A stretch of 64,000 bases of DNA from Sphingomonadaceae bacterium OTU29LAMAA1. GTDB lineage: Bacteria; Pseudomonadota; Alphaproteobacteria; Sphingomonadales; Sphingomonadaceae. Position 1 is the stretch's first letter. Every line of letters begins with the position of its first letter. Under the pieces are notes generated by a model. That model did not search any database and had not been told where the DNA came from. It was given only the letters and a program-made list of their open reading frames with translations. This document shows, one piece after another, positions 27,615 to 36,405 of the stretch. A program made the position numbers and the translations under genes. The stretch spans positions 353,001 through 417,000 of the forward strand of contig CP099617.1 in NCBI GenBank assembly GCA_024072375.1, given 5' to 3'.

Positions 27615-28367
27615 ATGGATGTTAACGTTGCGGACCGCCCGACCAAGCAGAACAACCGTCTTACCGGCGGGATCGTCGTGTTGGATCCGCTGGCCGACGA
27701 TGCCCCGACCGATCGCCGTGTGGTGACCACGGATCGCGCGATCTGTCGTGTCGCGCTGGCGGCTGCGGAGGCTGGTGCCCGTTTCCAGCGGGATGGGAAC
27801 CCCCGCGACGCGATGAGCTGGATGCTGGCCCCCAGGAAGGTCTTCGACGGCGGCAGTGCCATCGAGGCCTGTCTGCAGCGTGACGCCTGTGAGCGGGCTG
27901 TGCTCGTGCACGGCCTCGGGCTCGGGCTCGATGTGGAGAGGGGACCGGTCGACGCGCTTATGAGCGACGACGATGATGATGATTTCGACGACGCGGAGTT
28001 CGACTACCTGCATGGGGGCGGCCTTGGAGCTTCCGGCCGTGCCGATCGGTCGCGTTCCGCTGGTTCCACCAGGCTGCGGCTGTACACGGCGACGCTCGTC
28101 GATACGCGCGACAACGTCATGATCCAGGCGTTCCATGCCTCGATGGCCCGGAACGTCTACGAGGTGCGCGCACGGCTCACCGGCCGCTTCGGCCCGGACT
28201 TGGCGGCTGTCGCCGACATCCGTCCGGGGATCCACAGGGCTTCGCCGGTGGTGGTGGCGCTGGTTTCGGACGCCGTGGTGGAGCTCATTCGCCGTATGCA
28301 GCGCGACCACGCCTCCCCGGCGGCCCTTACCTTCGGGGTAGACATCCAGCAGTGCATCCAGGCGTGA
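27615..28367 (+). CDS. Unknown protein with possible DUF2384-like region
   Basis: This first gene of the operon encodes 250 residues. Residues about 60-110 (PRDAMSWMLAP, FDGGSAIEACLQRDACERAVLVHGLGLGLD) resemble the toxin-binding DUF2384 region of Xre/ParS-type antitoxins, though only weakly. An acidic run (SDDDDDDFDDAEFD, 117-130) separates it from a second half that I do not recognise. ATG at 27615 has GAGGGAG seven bases upstream. No RES-type toxin is adjacent, so a toxin-antitoxin role is not supported by context. Confidence 0.65.
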   Translation: MDVNVADRPTKQNNRLTGGIVVLDPLADDAPTDRRVVTTDRAICRVALAAAEAGARFQRDGNPRDAMSWMLAPRKVFDGGSAIEACLQRDACERAVLVHGLGLGLDVERGPVDALMSDDDDDDFDDAEFDYLHGGGLGASGRADRSRSAGSTRLRLYTATLVDTRDNVMIQAFHASMARNVYEVRARLTGRFGPDLAAVADIRPGIHRASPVVVALVSDAVVELIRRMQRDHASPAALTFGVDIQQCIQA

Positions 28368-28476
28368 TGAGCCGCCCGCGTAGTTGGCCCTGCCTCTGAT
28401 CGGCAAGGCGACCTTCGCGGACGGACCGTCGCCGCGCCTCGTGCCGCCGATGTCCGCCAGATAGACGGAGTGATTC

Positions 28477-29358
28477 ATGAACATGCAGACCGAGGCCGGC
28501 CGCGAACACGCGGCCGGCGCGGGGGACGTGCGCGTCCTCCATCCGCTGCGCCTGCCGGAGGGACCGACGGGCAAGGGCGCAGGACGCGGACCGTTCGTCG
28601 GCGTGGCCATCGATGTCGAGACCACCGGGCTGGACCATAGCACCGGCAAGGTGATCGAACTCGCCATTCGACGCTTCCGGTACGATCGAGATGGCGTCAT
28701 CACCGACATCGACGAGGCGTACGAATGGCGCGAGGATCCGGGTGAGCCGCTGACCCCCGAGATCATGTCACTCACCGGCCTCACCGACAGCGATCTCGCC
28801 GACGAGGAGATCGACGAGGGGGACGCCACGCGCCTCCTGCGCTCGGCTAGCTTCGTCGTGGCGCATAATTCGAGCTTCGATCGGGCTTGGGTCGAAGCCC
28901 GGCTTCCGGAGGCTCGCGACCTGAATTGGTGCTGCTCCATGCGTCAGGTGGACTGGAAGGCGCGCGGCTTTGACGGTCGCGTGCTTGGCTACCTTCTGGT
29001 GCAGAATGGCTTCTATCACTGCGGCCATCGCGCCTCCGCAGACGTCGATGCGCTTATCGCGATGCTGCGCCACGAGGACGGTGCCGGTCGGACGGCGCTT
29101 TCGGAGATGATCGAGCAGGGTGCCAAGTGCAGCTGGATCGTACGTGCGAATGGAGCGGACTTCGGCGTGAAGGATATGCTCCGCGCCCGCGGCTACCGGT
29201 GGGATTCCACTCGCAGGGTCTGGTGGCGGGAGGTGGCCGACGACGCGCTCGTGCCCGAGCAGTTCTGGCTCGCGGCGAACGTCTACGCCGTCGAGGCCAA
29301 CCCCAAGGCGATCTGTCCCGACCTCGAGCAGGTCACCGCGCGCACACGGTTCCTGTGA
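28477..29358 (+). CDS. DEDDh 3'-5' exonuclease, DnaQ-like
   Basis: The 293-residue protein has all five DEDDh residues of proofreading-type exonucleases: D46 and E48 in DVETTG, D135 in HNSSFDR, H184 and D189 in HRASADVD. Residues 205-293 form an extra domain with KDMLRARGYRWDSTRRVWWREV, a motif seen in stand-alone exonucleases of this type. It should degrade or process DNA or RNA 3' ends. It stands 109 bases after the first operon gene. Confidence 0.85.
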   Translation: MNMQTEAGREHAAGAGDVRVLHPLRLPEGPTGKGAGRGPFVGVAIDVETTGLDHSTGKVIELAIRRFRYDRDGVITDIDEAYEWREDPGEPLTPEIMSLTGLTDSDLADEEIDEGDATRLLRSASFVVAHNSSFDRAWVEARLPEARDLNWCCSMRQVDWKARGFDGRVLGYLLVQNGFYHCGHRASADVDALIAMLRHEDGAGRTALSEMIEQGAKCSWIVRANGADFGVKDMLRARGYRWDSTRRVWWREVADDALVPEQFWLAANVYAVEANPKAICPDLEQVTARTRFL

Positions 29359-29380
29359 TCCTCGCCTGGGAGGGAAGACC

Positions 29381-29977
29381 ATGATGATCGGCAACGACGC
29401 TTCAGCCCGAGCGACATCCCGGCGGCTCCCTGACCGTGCCATCGGGGGAAGCGCCATCGTCGCCAGCCGCGTCTTCGAGGTGCCGGATCGGCGCCCCGCC
29501 GGGCCAGGGCCATGGGAAGGGGAGGCCGACAAGCTCGCCTGGATAGACGTCGGCACGGGTCTGCACTGCGTGATCCTGCGCGCGGAGGTCGGAGGCCATC
29601 TCTGCGGCTACGTCGGCGTCGATCTGGGCCACCCGATGTTCGGCTGGGATCATCGGGAGATCCCCTCGGGCCTGCGCGTCTCGGTCCATGGGGGGCTCAG
29701 CTACAGCGAACTGAGCGACGAGGACGGCCCGGAGTCCACCGCGATGAGGCAGCTGAAGATCGGCGAGGTCGACGATCCAAGGTGGTGGTTCGGATTTAGC
29801 TGCGATCAGCCGGGCGACCTCCAGCCTCGGCGGAGTGCCGCCGGCGAGTGTACCGTTGGCGACCCTCTCTATCGGGACGAGCGGTATGTCCTCGCGCGAT
29901 GCACCGAGCTGGCGTTCCGCCTGACGGCGGTGGCGAACGCATTGGACGCGCTGCTCGCCGAGGCCCCGCCCCCTTGA
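29381..29977 (+). CDS. Phage-type conserved protein, WWFGF family, copy 1
   Basis: I know no function for this family, which resembles small proteins common in phages and mobile elements. The 198-residue product has PWEGEADKLAW (44-54), CGYVGVDLGHPMFGW (75-89), VHGGLSYSE (102-110) and WWFGFSCD (135-142), followed by a helical tail. The conserved Trp, His, Cys and Asp suggest a compact, possibly metal-binding domain. It is a paralogue of the product at 30099. It lies 22 bases after the exonuclease gene. Confidence 0.7.
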   Translation: MMIGNDASARATSRRLPDRAIGGSAIVASRVFEVPDRRPAGPGPWEGEADKLAWIDVGTGLHCVILRAEVGGHLCGYVGVDLGHPMFGWDHREIPSGLRVSVHGGLSYSELSDEDGPESTAMRQLKIGEVDDPRWWFGFSCDQPGDLQPRRSAAGECTVGDPLYRDERYVLARCTELAFRLTAVANALDALLAEAPPP

Positions 29978-30098
29978 GGCAGGTCGGCGGCGTCGGCGCC
30001 CGAATGCCGCGGCGCTGATCGATCATGAGGCTGTTCCAACCGCCATCGTAGCCGGCGGCGTGCCTGCGCGAACGTCATAAAATTGAGAGGAGAAGATC

Positions 30099-30908
30099 AT
30101 GGTGAGTAAGAAGATGGGTGCGGACGAGCCGTCCGATGTGACTGGTCGGCCGCTGGTTGCCATTCTCGGTTCCGCCGAGGCCGCCGCGAGGGTCGATGCC
30201 GCCGGCGGTGCCGTCATCCGCGAGGGCGGCACCACCTTGGTGTCGGGCCGGCGCTACGTGACCAGCGGGGGCACGATCGATGCCGACGAGATCTTCTATG
30301 TCGAGGAGGTGACTCCCGAGACGGGGGGGTGCTGGTTGGGAGAGGCCGACAAGGTGGCGTGGCGGGACCCCGCGAGCGGTTACGAGTGCATCATGATGCG
30401 TGCGACCGAAGGCGGGTATCTGAGTGGCTACGTCGGTGTTCCCCGTCACCATCCACTTTGGGGGTGGAAGTACGAGGCGATCCCGGCGGACTTCGGCATC
30501 GAGGTGCATGGCGGGCTCACCTATGCGCGTATCTGCGAGGACGGTCCGACGCCCGAGCGCCGCATCGTGGTGGAGGCGAGGCGGATCTGCCACGTGCCCA
30601 GGCGCATCCGAAACGGATCGGCTACGAACCACGCCACCAGCTATCGGATCGAGGACGCACACCTCTGGTGGTTCGGGTTCGACTGCGATCACGCCTACGA
30701 TCTCGTGCCGGACGAGGACCGTCACGCTTGCGCCCGCTTCCTCGCAGCGGAGATCGGCCAGGAGTATCGTGACGACGGCTACGTGTATCGCGAGGTGCGC
30801 AACCTCGCAGCGCAGCTCCGAGCGATCGCCGACGGCGTGGAGCCTCCGCCGCGTGAAGGCCGGCCCTTGCCGCCGGTGGGACTCGATCCCGGTGCGGGGG
30901 ACCTGTGA
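30099..30908 (+). CDS. Phage-type conserved protein, WWFGF family, copy 2
   Basis: This 269-residue protein repeats the pattern of the gene before it: CWLGEADKVAW (78-88), SGYVGVPRHHPLWGW (109-123), VHGGLTYARICEDGP (136-150) and WWFGFDCDHAYD (190-201). It adds an N-terminal extension of about 70 residues and an ICHVP segment (163-167) that copy 1 lacks. Copy 2 looks closer to the family norm. Function is unknown. Its stop overlaps the next start in TGATG. Confidence 0.72.
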   Translation: MVSKKMGADEPSDVTGRPLVAILGSAEAAARVDAAGGAVIREGGTTLVSGRRYVTSGGTIDADEIFYVEEVTPETGGCWLGEADKVAWRDPASGYECIMMRATEGGYLSGYVGVPRHHPLWGWKYEAIPADFGIEVHGGLTYARICEDGPTPERRIVVEARRICHVPRRIRNGSATNHATSYRIEDAHLWWFGFDCDHAYDLVPDEDRHACARFLAAEIGQEYRDDGYVYREVRNLAAQLRAIADGVEPPPREGRPLPPVGLDPGAGDL

Positions 30909-31684
30909 TGGCCGGGGGCATTGATGGCGCCGATCTGCCTTGGGGGTGGTGGCTACGAACGTCTCGCGGTGCTCTCGAGGACGAGCAGGGTCGGCGCTGG
31001 CACAGCGTACGCGACGCCTACTGGCGTGGGCACCTCCGCTTCCCGCCGAACAACGCGACGTCGGAGCAGCAGGAGCTGCTGCTGCGCGTCCTGTGCGCGG
31101 TCGGACGCCGCGGCTCATCGGGTACGGAGACGATGCACGACCTTCTTGGTGGGGATCTCATGTTCTGGCGTTTCTACCAGTGCTGGCTTGGATCGGTCGG
31201 GTTGCTGGAGGTGGCCGGTGGGCACACCGTCTTCGGCGCGCCCCTCTCCACGGAGGGCCGGTCCGTCATGCTGATGCTGCAGGCGACGCGTGATCCTGCC
31301 TGGATCGATTTGCCGTTCGCCGACATCGTCGAGGCGGCAAATCGCGAACGCCGCGACGCGGCCGATAGGGAACGCGAGTCGACTCTGCAGGCGTTCGAAC
31401 GCCGCGTGGCCGGGCTGCCTCATGTCTTTGCCCGCGAGCGGGTCGGCAGGACCCATCTGGTGACGCTCACCGGCATCGGTCAAGGCGGCCGGATGCCCGT
31501 CAGGCGGGTGGTGTGGTCCCATCCGTTCGGTGGTCCCGCGACGCGTGACGACTTCTACGCGTGGCTCGCCGAGCGGGTTGACCGGTGGGACGCGTGGGGT
31601 GAGCTCGCATATGGCAGCGGCGCCCCCGCCCTGACCCAGCGGCTCCTCACGCTCTTTCTCGAGACCGGTGGATGGCCGTCATGA
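30908..31684 (+). CDS. Unknown protein (258 aa) of the accessory operon
   Basis: I do not recognise this protein. It has a Trp-rich N-terminus (LPWGWWLRTSRG), a helical middle with a charged coiled-coil-like stretch (NRERRDAADRERESTLQAFERR) and a mixed C-terminal part. No membrane segment or signal peptide is seen. ATG at 30908 overlaps the preceding stop by one base, and its own stop overlaps the next start in ATGA, so it belongs to the operon. Confidence 0.65.
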   Translation: MAGGIDGADLPWGWWLRTSRGALEDEQGRRWHSVRDAYWRGHLRFPPNNATSEQQELLLRVLCAVGRRGSSGTETMHDLLGGDLMFWRFYQCWLGSVGLLEVAGGHTVFGAPLSTEGRSVMLMLQATRDPAWIDLPFADIVEAANRERRDAADRERESTLQAFERRVAGLPHVFARERVGRTHLVTLTGIGQGGRMPVRRVVWSHPFGGPATRDDFYAWLAERVDRWDAWGELAYGSGAPALTQRLLTLFLETGGWPS

Positions 31685-32367
31685 CCTCCGAGCCGTTCAG
31701 GGATGAGGATATGATCGCCTTCGGGCGGGCCGGGCGTCGTGCCCGCGAGGACATCCTCACGATCGATCGTCTGGCGTCGGCCATGCGTCTCGCAGCCTTC
31801 CGGAGCTATCTCACCGACGCGTTGCGTTCCATGTCGGTCCTGGTCCCGGACATGCTGGCCAGCGGCGGGACGGATGTTCAGGCGGCTCTTCAGCGCATGA
31901 GGCCCAGCCGAGGTTGGCCGGGATGTGCCGGGCTACCCGATTACGCCGCCGCCTCGTTCAGGGTGAGGCCCAGGATCAGGGCCTTCGGAGGCAAGACTTG
32001 GTCGTCCACCGCCACGCGGTTCGACGTCGACGTCCTTCCGCTACGTGTCGGCGATGCGGTCATGATCGACGGTGCCCTGGCGGACTGGGTGGAGGTCGCG
32101 GTGGCCGGTCGATGTCTCGACGTCACGTTGCGCGGCGACGCCTGCGCGCTCTCGACGGCGGCGGGGATGGCGAGGATCCGGATACCGGGGGAGCTGCCCG
32201 ACACGGTGGCGGCGGCGGCCGTTCGCCGCCCGTTGGATGATCTGCTCGATCACCCCCTGCTGCGCGGCCGAGGCTTCGTCGCACGCAACGTGTCGTGCCT
32301 TTCGGGGGAGACGACCGTCGAGTTCGAGGTCGGTCTGCTGCCGTTGGAGACGCCCTGGCGCGACTGA
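31681..32367 (+). CDS. Unknown protein (228 aa) of the accessory operon
   Basis: I do not recognise this protein. The N-terminal third is helical (DILTIDRLASAMRLAAF, YLTDALRSM), the rest is rich in short strands (FDVDVLPLRVGDAVMID, WVEVAVAGRCLDVTLRG). ATG at 31681 forms an ATGA overlap with the preceding stop and is preferred to ATG at 31672. The tight coupling suggests it acts with its neighbour. Confidence 0.63.
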   Translation: MTSEPFRDEDMIAFGRAGRRAREDILTIDRLASAMRLAAFRSYLTDALRSMSVLVPDMLASGGTDVQAALQRMRPSRGWPGCAGLPDYAAASFRVRPRIRAFGGKTWSSTATRFDVDVLPLRVGDAVMIDGALADWVEVAVAGRCLDVTLRGDACALSTAAGMARIRIPGELPDTVAAAAVRRPLDDLLDHPLLRGRGFVARNVSCLSGETTVEFEVGLLPLETPWRD

Positions 32368-32394
32368 CCCGAGTTGATGATCCGGAGACAAGAG

Positions 32395-32571
32395 ATGACG
32401 GAGTTCGGTGAGTGCGAAAGAGCGAACGGACCGATCGCTCCGCTCATTCTCGTCGCGTCGTCACGGGCATGTTGCCGGTCGCGTGTGCGCTCGCATTCGG
32501 CTGGTGCGGCCCGCGGGCGGGGTTCGCGCGACAGTGTGGTCTCGCTTCGTCGACACGGAGTTCACCCGTGA
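32395..32571 (+). CDS. Possible small coupled ORF (58 aa)
   Basis: An ATG with GGAG nine bases upstream opens a 58-codon frame whose stop overlaps the GTG start of the next gene in GTGA. That arrangement could couple translation of the following nuclease. The peptide is basic and Arg/Ser-rich with no motif, so it may be only a leader or a chance frame. Confidence 0.3.
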   Translation: MTEFGECERANGPIAPLILVASSRACCRSRVRSHSAGAARGRGSRDSVVSLRRHGVHP

Positions 32572-34292
32572 CAAGCCGGACGTTCGTCACGCCGCAGCAG
32601 GCAGCGATACACGATCTGTTCCTCAGACATCGTTCGATGTCCCTGGTCGCGCGGGAGTTGGGCGTCTCGCAGATCCGGGTCCGCGAAGCCCTCGTCCAGT
32701 ACCAGCGCAACATCCTGCGAGACCAGGGCGTCCGGCCGCCGCCGCTGCGTGAGATGATGCTCGGTGACGTCGTCACCCGTTTCTGCGCGCCGCTGGAGAA
32801 CGTCGGCGGACGGCCCGCGAAGCATTCCCGATTCTCGCTGGGTACATGCGCGGCGCCGGCTGGCGGATCCGGGACGGGCGCACCTCTCTTGCCGGAGGAG
32901 GTGCCGGGGCCGACGGTCGATCGGCGCATAGATCCCCCGGCGGTGGGCATCGCGCGGTACGTCCTGACCTCCGTAGAAGCGGGCGCCGAGGTGCATGGCG
33001 GCTTCTGGGTCAATCTGCAGGCATATGCCGCGCGGATCAACGCCGAATTGCTCGTGATACGTACCGGCGCGGTGGGACTCGTCGGCGGGGGGGACGCGAG
33101 GTTGAGGACGCTTGCGACCACAGGCCGGATCAACATCGCCGGCCTCGTCGACGTGGTGGCGGCTAGGGCCCTGCAGTCCTCCCGTCCGCTCGATGCCGCT
33201 TCCATTCCACGCGATGCCACCTGGACGCTCATCCCGCATAGCGGGATCCAGTTGGAGACGCTTGCGCGCATCCGAAGCGAGGGGCTGCGCGTGCAGATGA
33301 CCACCGGCGCGGCGACGCTGCCCCGCAGCGGATCCCGGGCCGACTGGCGGGTGGAGCTGGGCGCAGTGATCATCGAGGTGCGTGCCGATGGCCACGCACA
33401 CTGTCGTCACCTGCTGGCGCATGTCGATGGAGATGGCTCCTTCCATGATCTCGACAGGCACGTCTCGGGAGGAGCCGTGAAGGTCGGCTGCTCCATTCGG
33501 GCGATCGTGTTCGGCGACGTGCATCATGCACACCTCGACCCCGCCGTCGCCGCAGCAACCTGGGGGGTGACCGACGGTCGGGCCAATCGGCAGATGCCTA
33601 TCGTCGATCGGCTCCGGCCGAGAACCATGGTCTTCCACGACATCTGCGACTTCTCGGCACGTAGCCATCACGACGCCCGCGATCCCCACCGTCGGTTCGC
33701 CCTCATGTCGAGTGGGCGCGAATGCGTCAGGTCCGAGTTCCTGGCGACAGCGCGTTTCTTGGCGGCGACGCGGCGGAAGTGGTCGGAGGTCGTGGTCGTC
33801 CAGTCCAACCACGACGACGCTCTGGTCCGTTGGTTGCGGGAGGCGGACTTCCGTCAGGATCCGGTCAATGCCGAGTTCTTCCTGGAATGCTCCCTCGCCC
33901 TGCATCGGCGTCTGGCGAACGACATCGACGCCGATGGACTGTTCGAGCACGTGCTTCGAGGTCTGTCTGACGATGGATTGCCGCAGGTCCGCTTCCTGGC
34001 GACGGGCGAGGGGTTGAAGATCGCCGGCGTCGAATGCGGCATTCACGGTCACAGCGGCGCGGACGGCAAGCGCGGCGCCATGTCCTTCTTCGAGGGCATG
34101 GGCATCAAGGCGATCCTGGGCCATAACCATCGTCCCACCACGCGGGGAGGCATCTGCACGGCCGGCGTCTGCCAACTTGATCTCGCCTATGCACGTGGTC
34201 CTCTGACCGCCTGGGCGGTCGGCCACGTCATCGCTCACGAGAACGGTGCGCGTCAGCACCTGATCTACGAGGGTGGGAGGTTCTTCGCTTGA
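32568..34292 (+). CDS. Phage T5 A1-like metallophosphoesterase with N-terminal HTH
   Basis: The 574-residue protein has an N-terminal helix-turn-helix (about 10-50, SMSLVARELGVSQIRVREAL) and a C-terminal calcineurin-type nuclease/phosphatase domain. Its metal motifs are GDVHHAHLD (316-324), a variant SNHDD (413-417) where most families have GNHD, and GHNH (518-521). The layout (HDICDF, SNHD, FRQDPVNAEFF, GIHGHSG) resembles the A1 protein of phage T5, needed for host DNA degradation. I prefer GTG at 32568 (CGGAG seven bases upstream); GTG at 32412 would add a signal-like N-terminus that does not fit a DNA-acting enzyme. Confidence 0.72.
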   Translation: MTSRTFVTPQQAAIHDLFLRHRSMSLVARELGVSQIRVREALVQYQRNILRDQGVRPPPLREMMLGDVVTRFCAPLENVGGRPAKHSRFSLGTCAAPAGGSGTGAPLLPEEVPGPTVDRRIDPPAVGIARYVLTSVEAGAEVHGGFWVNLQAYAARINAELLVIRTGAVGLVGGGDARLRTLATTGRINIAGLVDVVAARALQSSRPLDAASIPRDATWTLIPHSGIQLETLARIRSEGLRVQMTTGAATLPRSGSRADWRVELGAVIIEVRADGHAHCRHLLAHVDGDGSFHDLDRHVSGGAVKVGCSIRAIVFGDVHHAHLDPAVAAATWGVTDGRANRQMPIVDRLRPRTMVFHDICDFSARSHHDARDPHRRFALMSSGRECVRSEFLATARFLAATRRKWSEVVVVQSNHDDALVRWLREADFRQDPVNAEFFLECSLALHRRLANDIDADGLFEHVLRGLSDDGLPQVRFLATGEGLKIAGVECGIHGHSGADGKRGAMSFFEGMGIKAILGHNHRPTTRGGICTAGVCQLDLAYARGPLTAWAVGHVIAHENGARQHLIYEGGRFFA

Positions 34293-34543
34293 GCGGATCG
34301 GCGCCTTCGTACGAACGGATGTCCGCCGTCATACCCTCGGGTGGCCATCGCGCGGTGCCGGATCGCGATCGACAGCCCGCGCCGTTGCTCCGGGGCGACC
34401 GGATCGTAGCCGCCGCGCCAGGGGCCCGGTGTCGCCCACGGCGGATCCGCTCACCGGGGTCGCGGGTGCGAAGACCGACGACGGGATCGCTCCAGTCGCA
34501 GTGTGAGAATTCGAGTGCGAAATCGGTCGATAAAACCGGATAA
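34289..34543 (+). CDS. Possible small coupled ORF (84 aa)
   Basis: A TTG start overlaps the stop of the nuclease gene (TTGA) and has GGGAGG eight bases upstream. The 84-codon product is Arg/Pro-rich and has no motif. Otherwise the 274 bases between the nuclease and the ATPase gene hold nothing I can assign. The start signals are good but the composition is poor. Confidence 0.25.
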   Translation: MSGSAPSYERMSAVIPSGGHRAVPDRDRQPAPLLRGDRIVAAAPGARCRPRRIRSPGSRVRRPTTGSLQSQCENSSAKSVDKTG

Positions 34544-34566
34544 ACGAAGTGTAGAGGAGGTGAGAA

Positions 34567-36372
34567 ATGATCACCAGGAAGGCTGCGGCACGACGCCCCG
34601 ACGCCAATCTGCGTAGGCTCATGAGCAACCTGCGACGCGACCAGGAGGCGATGGAGGAGCTTCGGCGCCTTGGCATCGACGCCTCGACGGTCGAGGCGTT
34701 CCAGCTCGGTATGCGGGAGCCATACCAGCGCTCGGATGGGAGATGCGTCGATCGCGTGCTGAGTTTTCCGGTTGCCGCGGACCGGGGACGGCGGCGTTTC
34801 GCAAGCGTCAATCTGCCGGGAGTGACCGTGAACCCGGAGCATCCGTCGAACTGGAGCGCCGGCGCCGCCGTGGCGGTGACCTGGTCCGTCGGGTCGGACA
34901 TCGTGGTGATCTGCGGCTCTCCCGTCGAGATGTGGCAGCTTGGCCAGGCGGCGGGTCGCCGAGACATCGCGGCGACCTTCGTGACGAGCAGTCAGGCGGA
35001 AGTGGCTCCGGCAGTCTGGTCGATGGCACGCTACTGGGCGAAGTGGGAGCGGGTGCTCGTGACAGGCTCGGTGCCGCCTGCCATGCGTTCGATGATCGCG
35101 GGGTGGTCCGGCAGGCCCGTGGAGCACGCGCCGCTGGCCGCCTGCTCGCCTTCCAACGACGTGCCCATCGCTCTTCGGCATGTCGACTGGCTCCTTGAGA
35201 TCTTATCCGGCGCTACTCACTTGGGTTCCGACCGGGCGCGCATCGCCGACGGCGACTCCGCCGCAGGCGACTTCTCCGCCGCGACCACCTGCCTGCATGG
35301 GGGGTGGCGGGACGGCCGCATGTACTATCCGGCGCTGGTCGAACGGCGCACGGTCGCCGATCGCGACGTGGGGCCGGTCGCCGGACTGCTTCATGCCTAC
35401 CAGACGGTCGTCGTCCGCAGCGATGGTGCGGTGCTGGAGGGCGAGATCCTGCCCGCGCCGCCCGGAACCGCCGCTGCGCGACGCGTGCACGCTTTGACCG
35501 ACGGAACGCGGATCGACGCGGCGCCTTCCGCCAGCCGCCATGCGACGTGGTCCCTAGGCTCGATACAGGCGTTCGTCGCCGCGCGGACGCTCGGACGCGA
35601 TCCATGCGTGCGTCCCACACCGGCAGTGATGCGTGATGCACATGCGGCGCTGATGTCGCGCGTGTGGCTGCCGGACGCGGACGACCACTGGCTCGCGACC
35701 GGCTTCGCGGTCCTGACGCACCTTGCGCGTCTGTTCGATGCCGTCCCGCTGCTGGTCGCGGAAGGACCGCGTGGTTCGGGGAAGTCCGAATTGGCGCTCG
35801 CGGTCGCAGGCCTTTCGTTCAACCAGGCCGTCATGGGGCAGGGCTCCGCGGCGGCGCTGGTCCGCCTTGCCCGGGAGGGGGGTGGCCTCGTTGTTCTGGA
35901 CGACGCCGAGGGTCTGGGGCCCGACACGTCCGGTTTTAGTGAACTCGCTCAGACCCTGAAGCTCGGCTACAAACAGAGCACCGCGCGGAAGCCGATCGTC
36001 ACCTGTGGCGGCAAGGTGCAGACGCTCGACTTCTTTGGGCCCAGGCTTGTCACCACCACCCGCGGTATCGAGCCCGTGCTGGCTTCCCGATGCGTCACCG
36101 TCCGTTGCGTGCCCTCCGGTGCAGCACGCCCGGCTTGCGACGTCGATACCGACGCGGTGCGCGACGAGTTGCATGTCATAGCGATGACGCATGCCGCGGA
36201 GGTCGAGACGCGCTACCGTCAGCTGATGATCGGGCGCATCGATCGCGAGGGTGAGATTTGGGCACCTCTTCATGCGATCGCTGAGGTGCTCGGGCCGCCG
36301 GCAATGGCGTCGGCGTTGATGCGGCGCCGTGCCGCGGTTGCGCGGCCGACCCTTGCAACCGCTTCCGCATAG
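34567..36372 (+). CDS. Primase-like P-loop ATPase
   Basis: The 601-residue protein has two parts. Residues about 30-180 look like the core of a DNA primase or toprim region with degraded catalytic residues (LRRLGIDASTVEAFQLGMREPY, VVICGSPVEMWQLGQA, RVLVTGSV). Residues about 370-560 form a P-loop ATPase with Walker A GPRGSGKS (400-407) and Walker B LVVLDDAE (441-448). This order recalls primase-helicase proteins of phages and plasmids. A ribosome site (GAGGTGAG) lies right before the ATG. An ATPase or helicase role in replication or in a defence complex is possible. Confidence 0.68.
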   Translation: MITRKAAARRPDANLRRLMSNLRRDQEAMEELRRLGIDASTVEAFQLGMREPYQRSDGRCVDRVLSFPVAADRGRRRFASVNLPGVTVNPEHPSNWSAGAAVAVTWSVGSDIVVICGSPVEMWQLGQAAGRRDIAATFVTSSQAEVAPAVWSMARYWAKWERVLVTGSVPPAMRSMIAGWSGRPVEHAPLAACSPSNDVPIALRHVDWLLEILSGATHLGSDRARIADGDSAAGDFSAATTCLHGGWRDGRMYYPALVERRTVADRDVGPVAGLLHAYQTVVVRSDGAVLEGEILPAPPGTAAARRVHALTDGTRIDAAPSASRHATWSLGSIQAFVAARTLGRDPCVRPTPAVMRDAHAALMSRVWLPDADDHWLATGFAVLTHLARLFDAVPLLVAEGPRGSGKSELALAVAGLSFNQAVMGQGSAAALVRLAREGGGLVVLDDAEGLGPDTSGFSELAQTLKLGYKQSTARKPIVTCGGKVQTLDFFGPRLVTTTRGIEPVLASRCVTVRCVPSGAARPACDVDTDAVRDELHVIAMTHAAEVETRYRQLMIGRIDREGEIWAPLHAIAEVLGPPAMASALMRRRAAVARPTLATASA

Positions 36373-36405
36373 CGTGTGGTAGGGTCCGCCTAAGGGAGGT
36401 GCGTT

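Noticed and set aside
27615..28367. Toxin-antitoxin pair
   Set aside because: The DUF2384-like similarity is weak and no RES or other recognisable toxin gene is adjacent.
27429..28940. Long minus-strand open frame (over 500 codons) upstream of the ArsR gene
   Set aside because: It is antisense to two well-supported plus-strand genes and has Arg/Ser-rich sequence without motifs. Only its last 113 codons, the ArsR gene, are real.
32562..34259. 565-codon minus-strand open frame
   Set aside because: It lies fully opposite the T5 A1-like gene, whose motifs and ribosome site are clear. High GC content keeps the antisense frame open.
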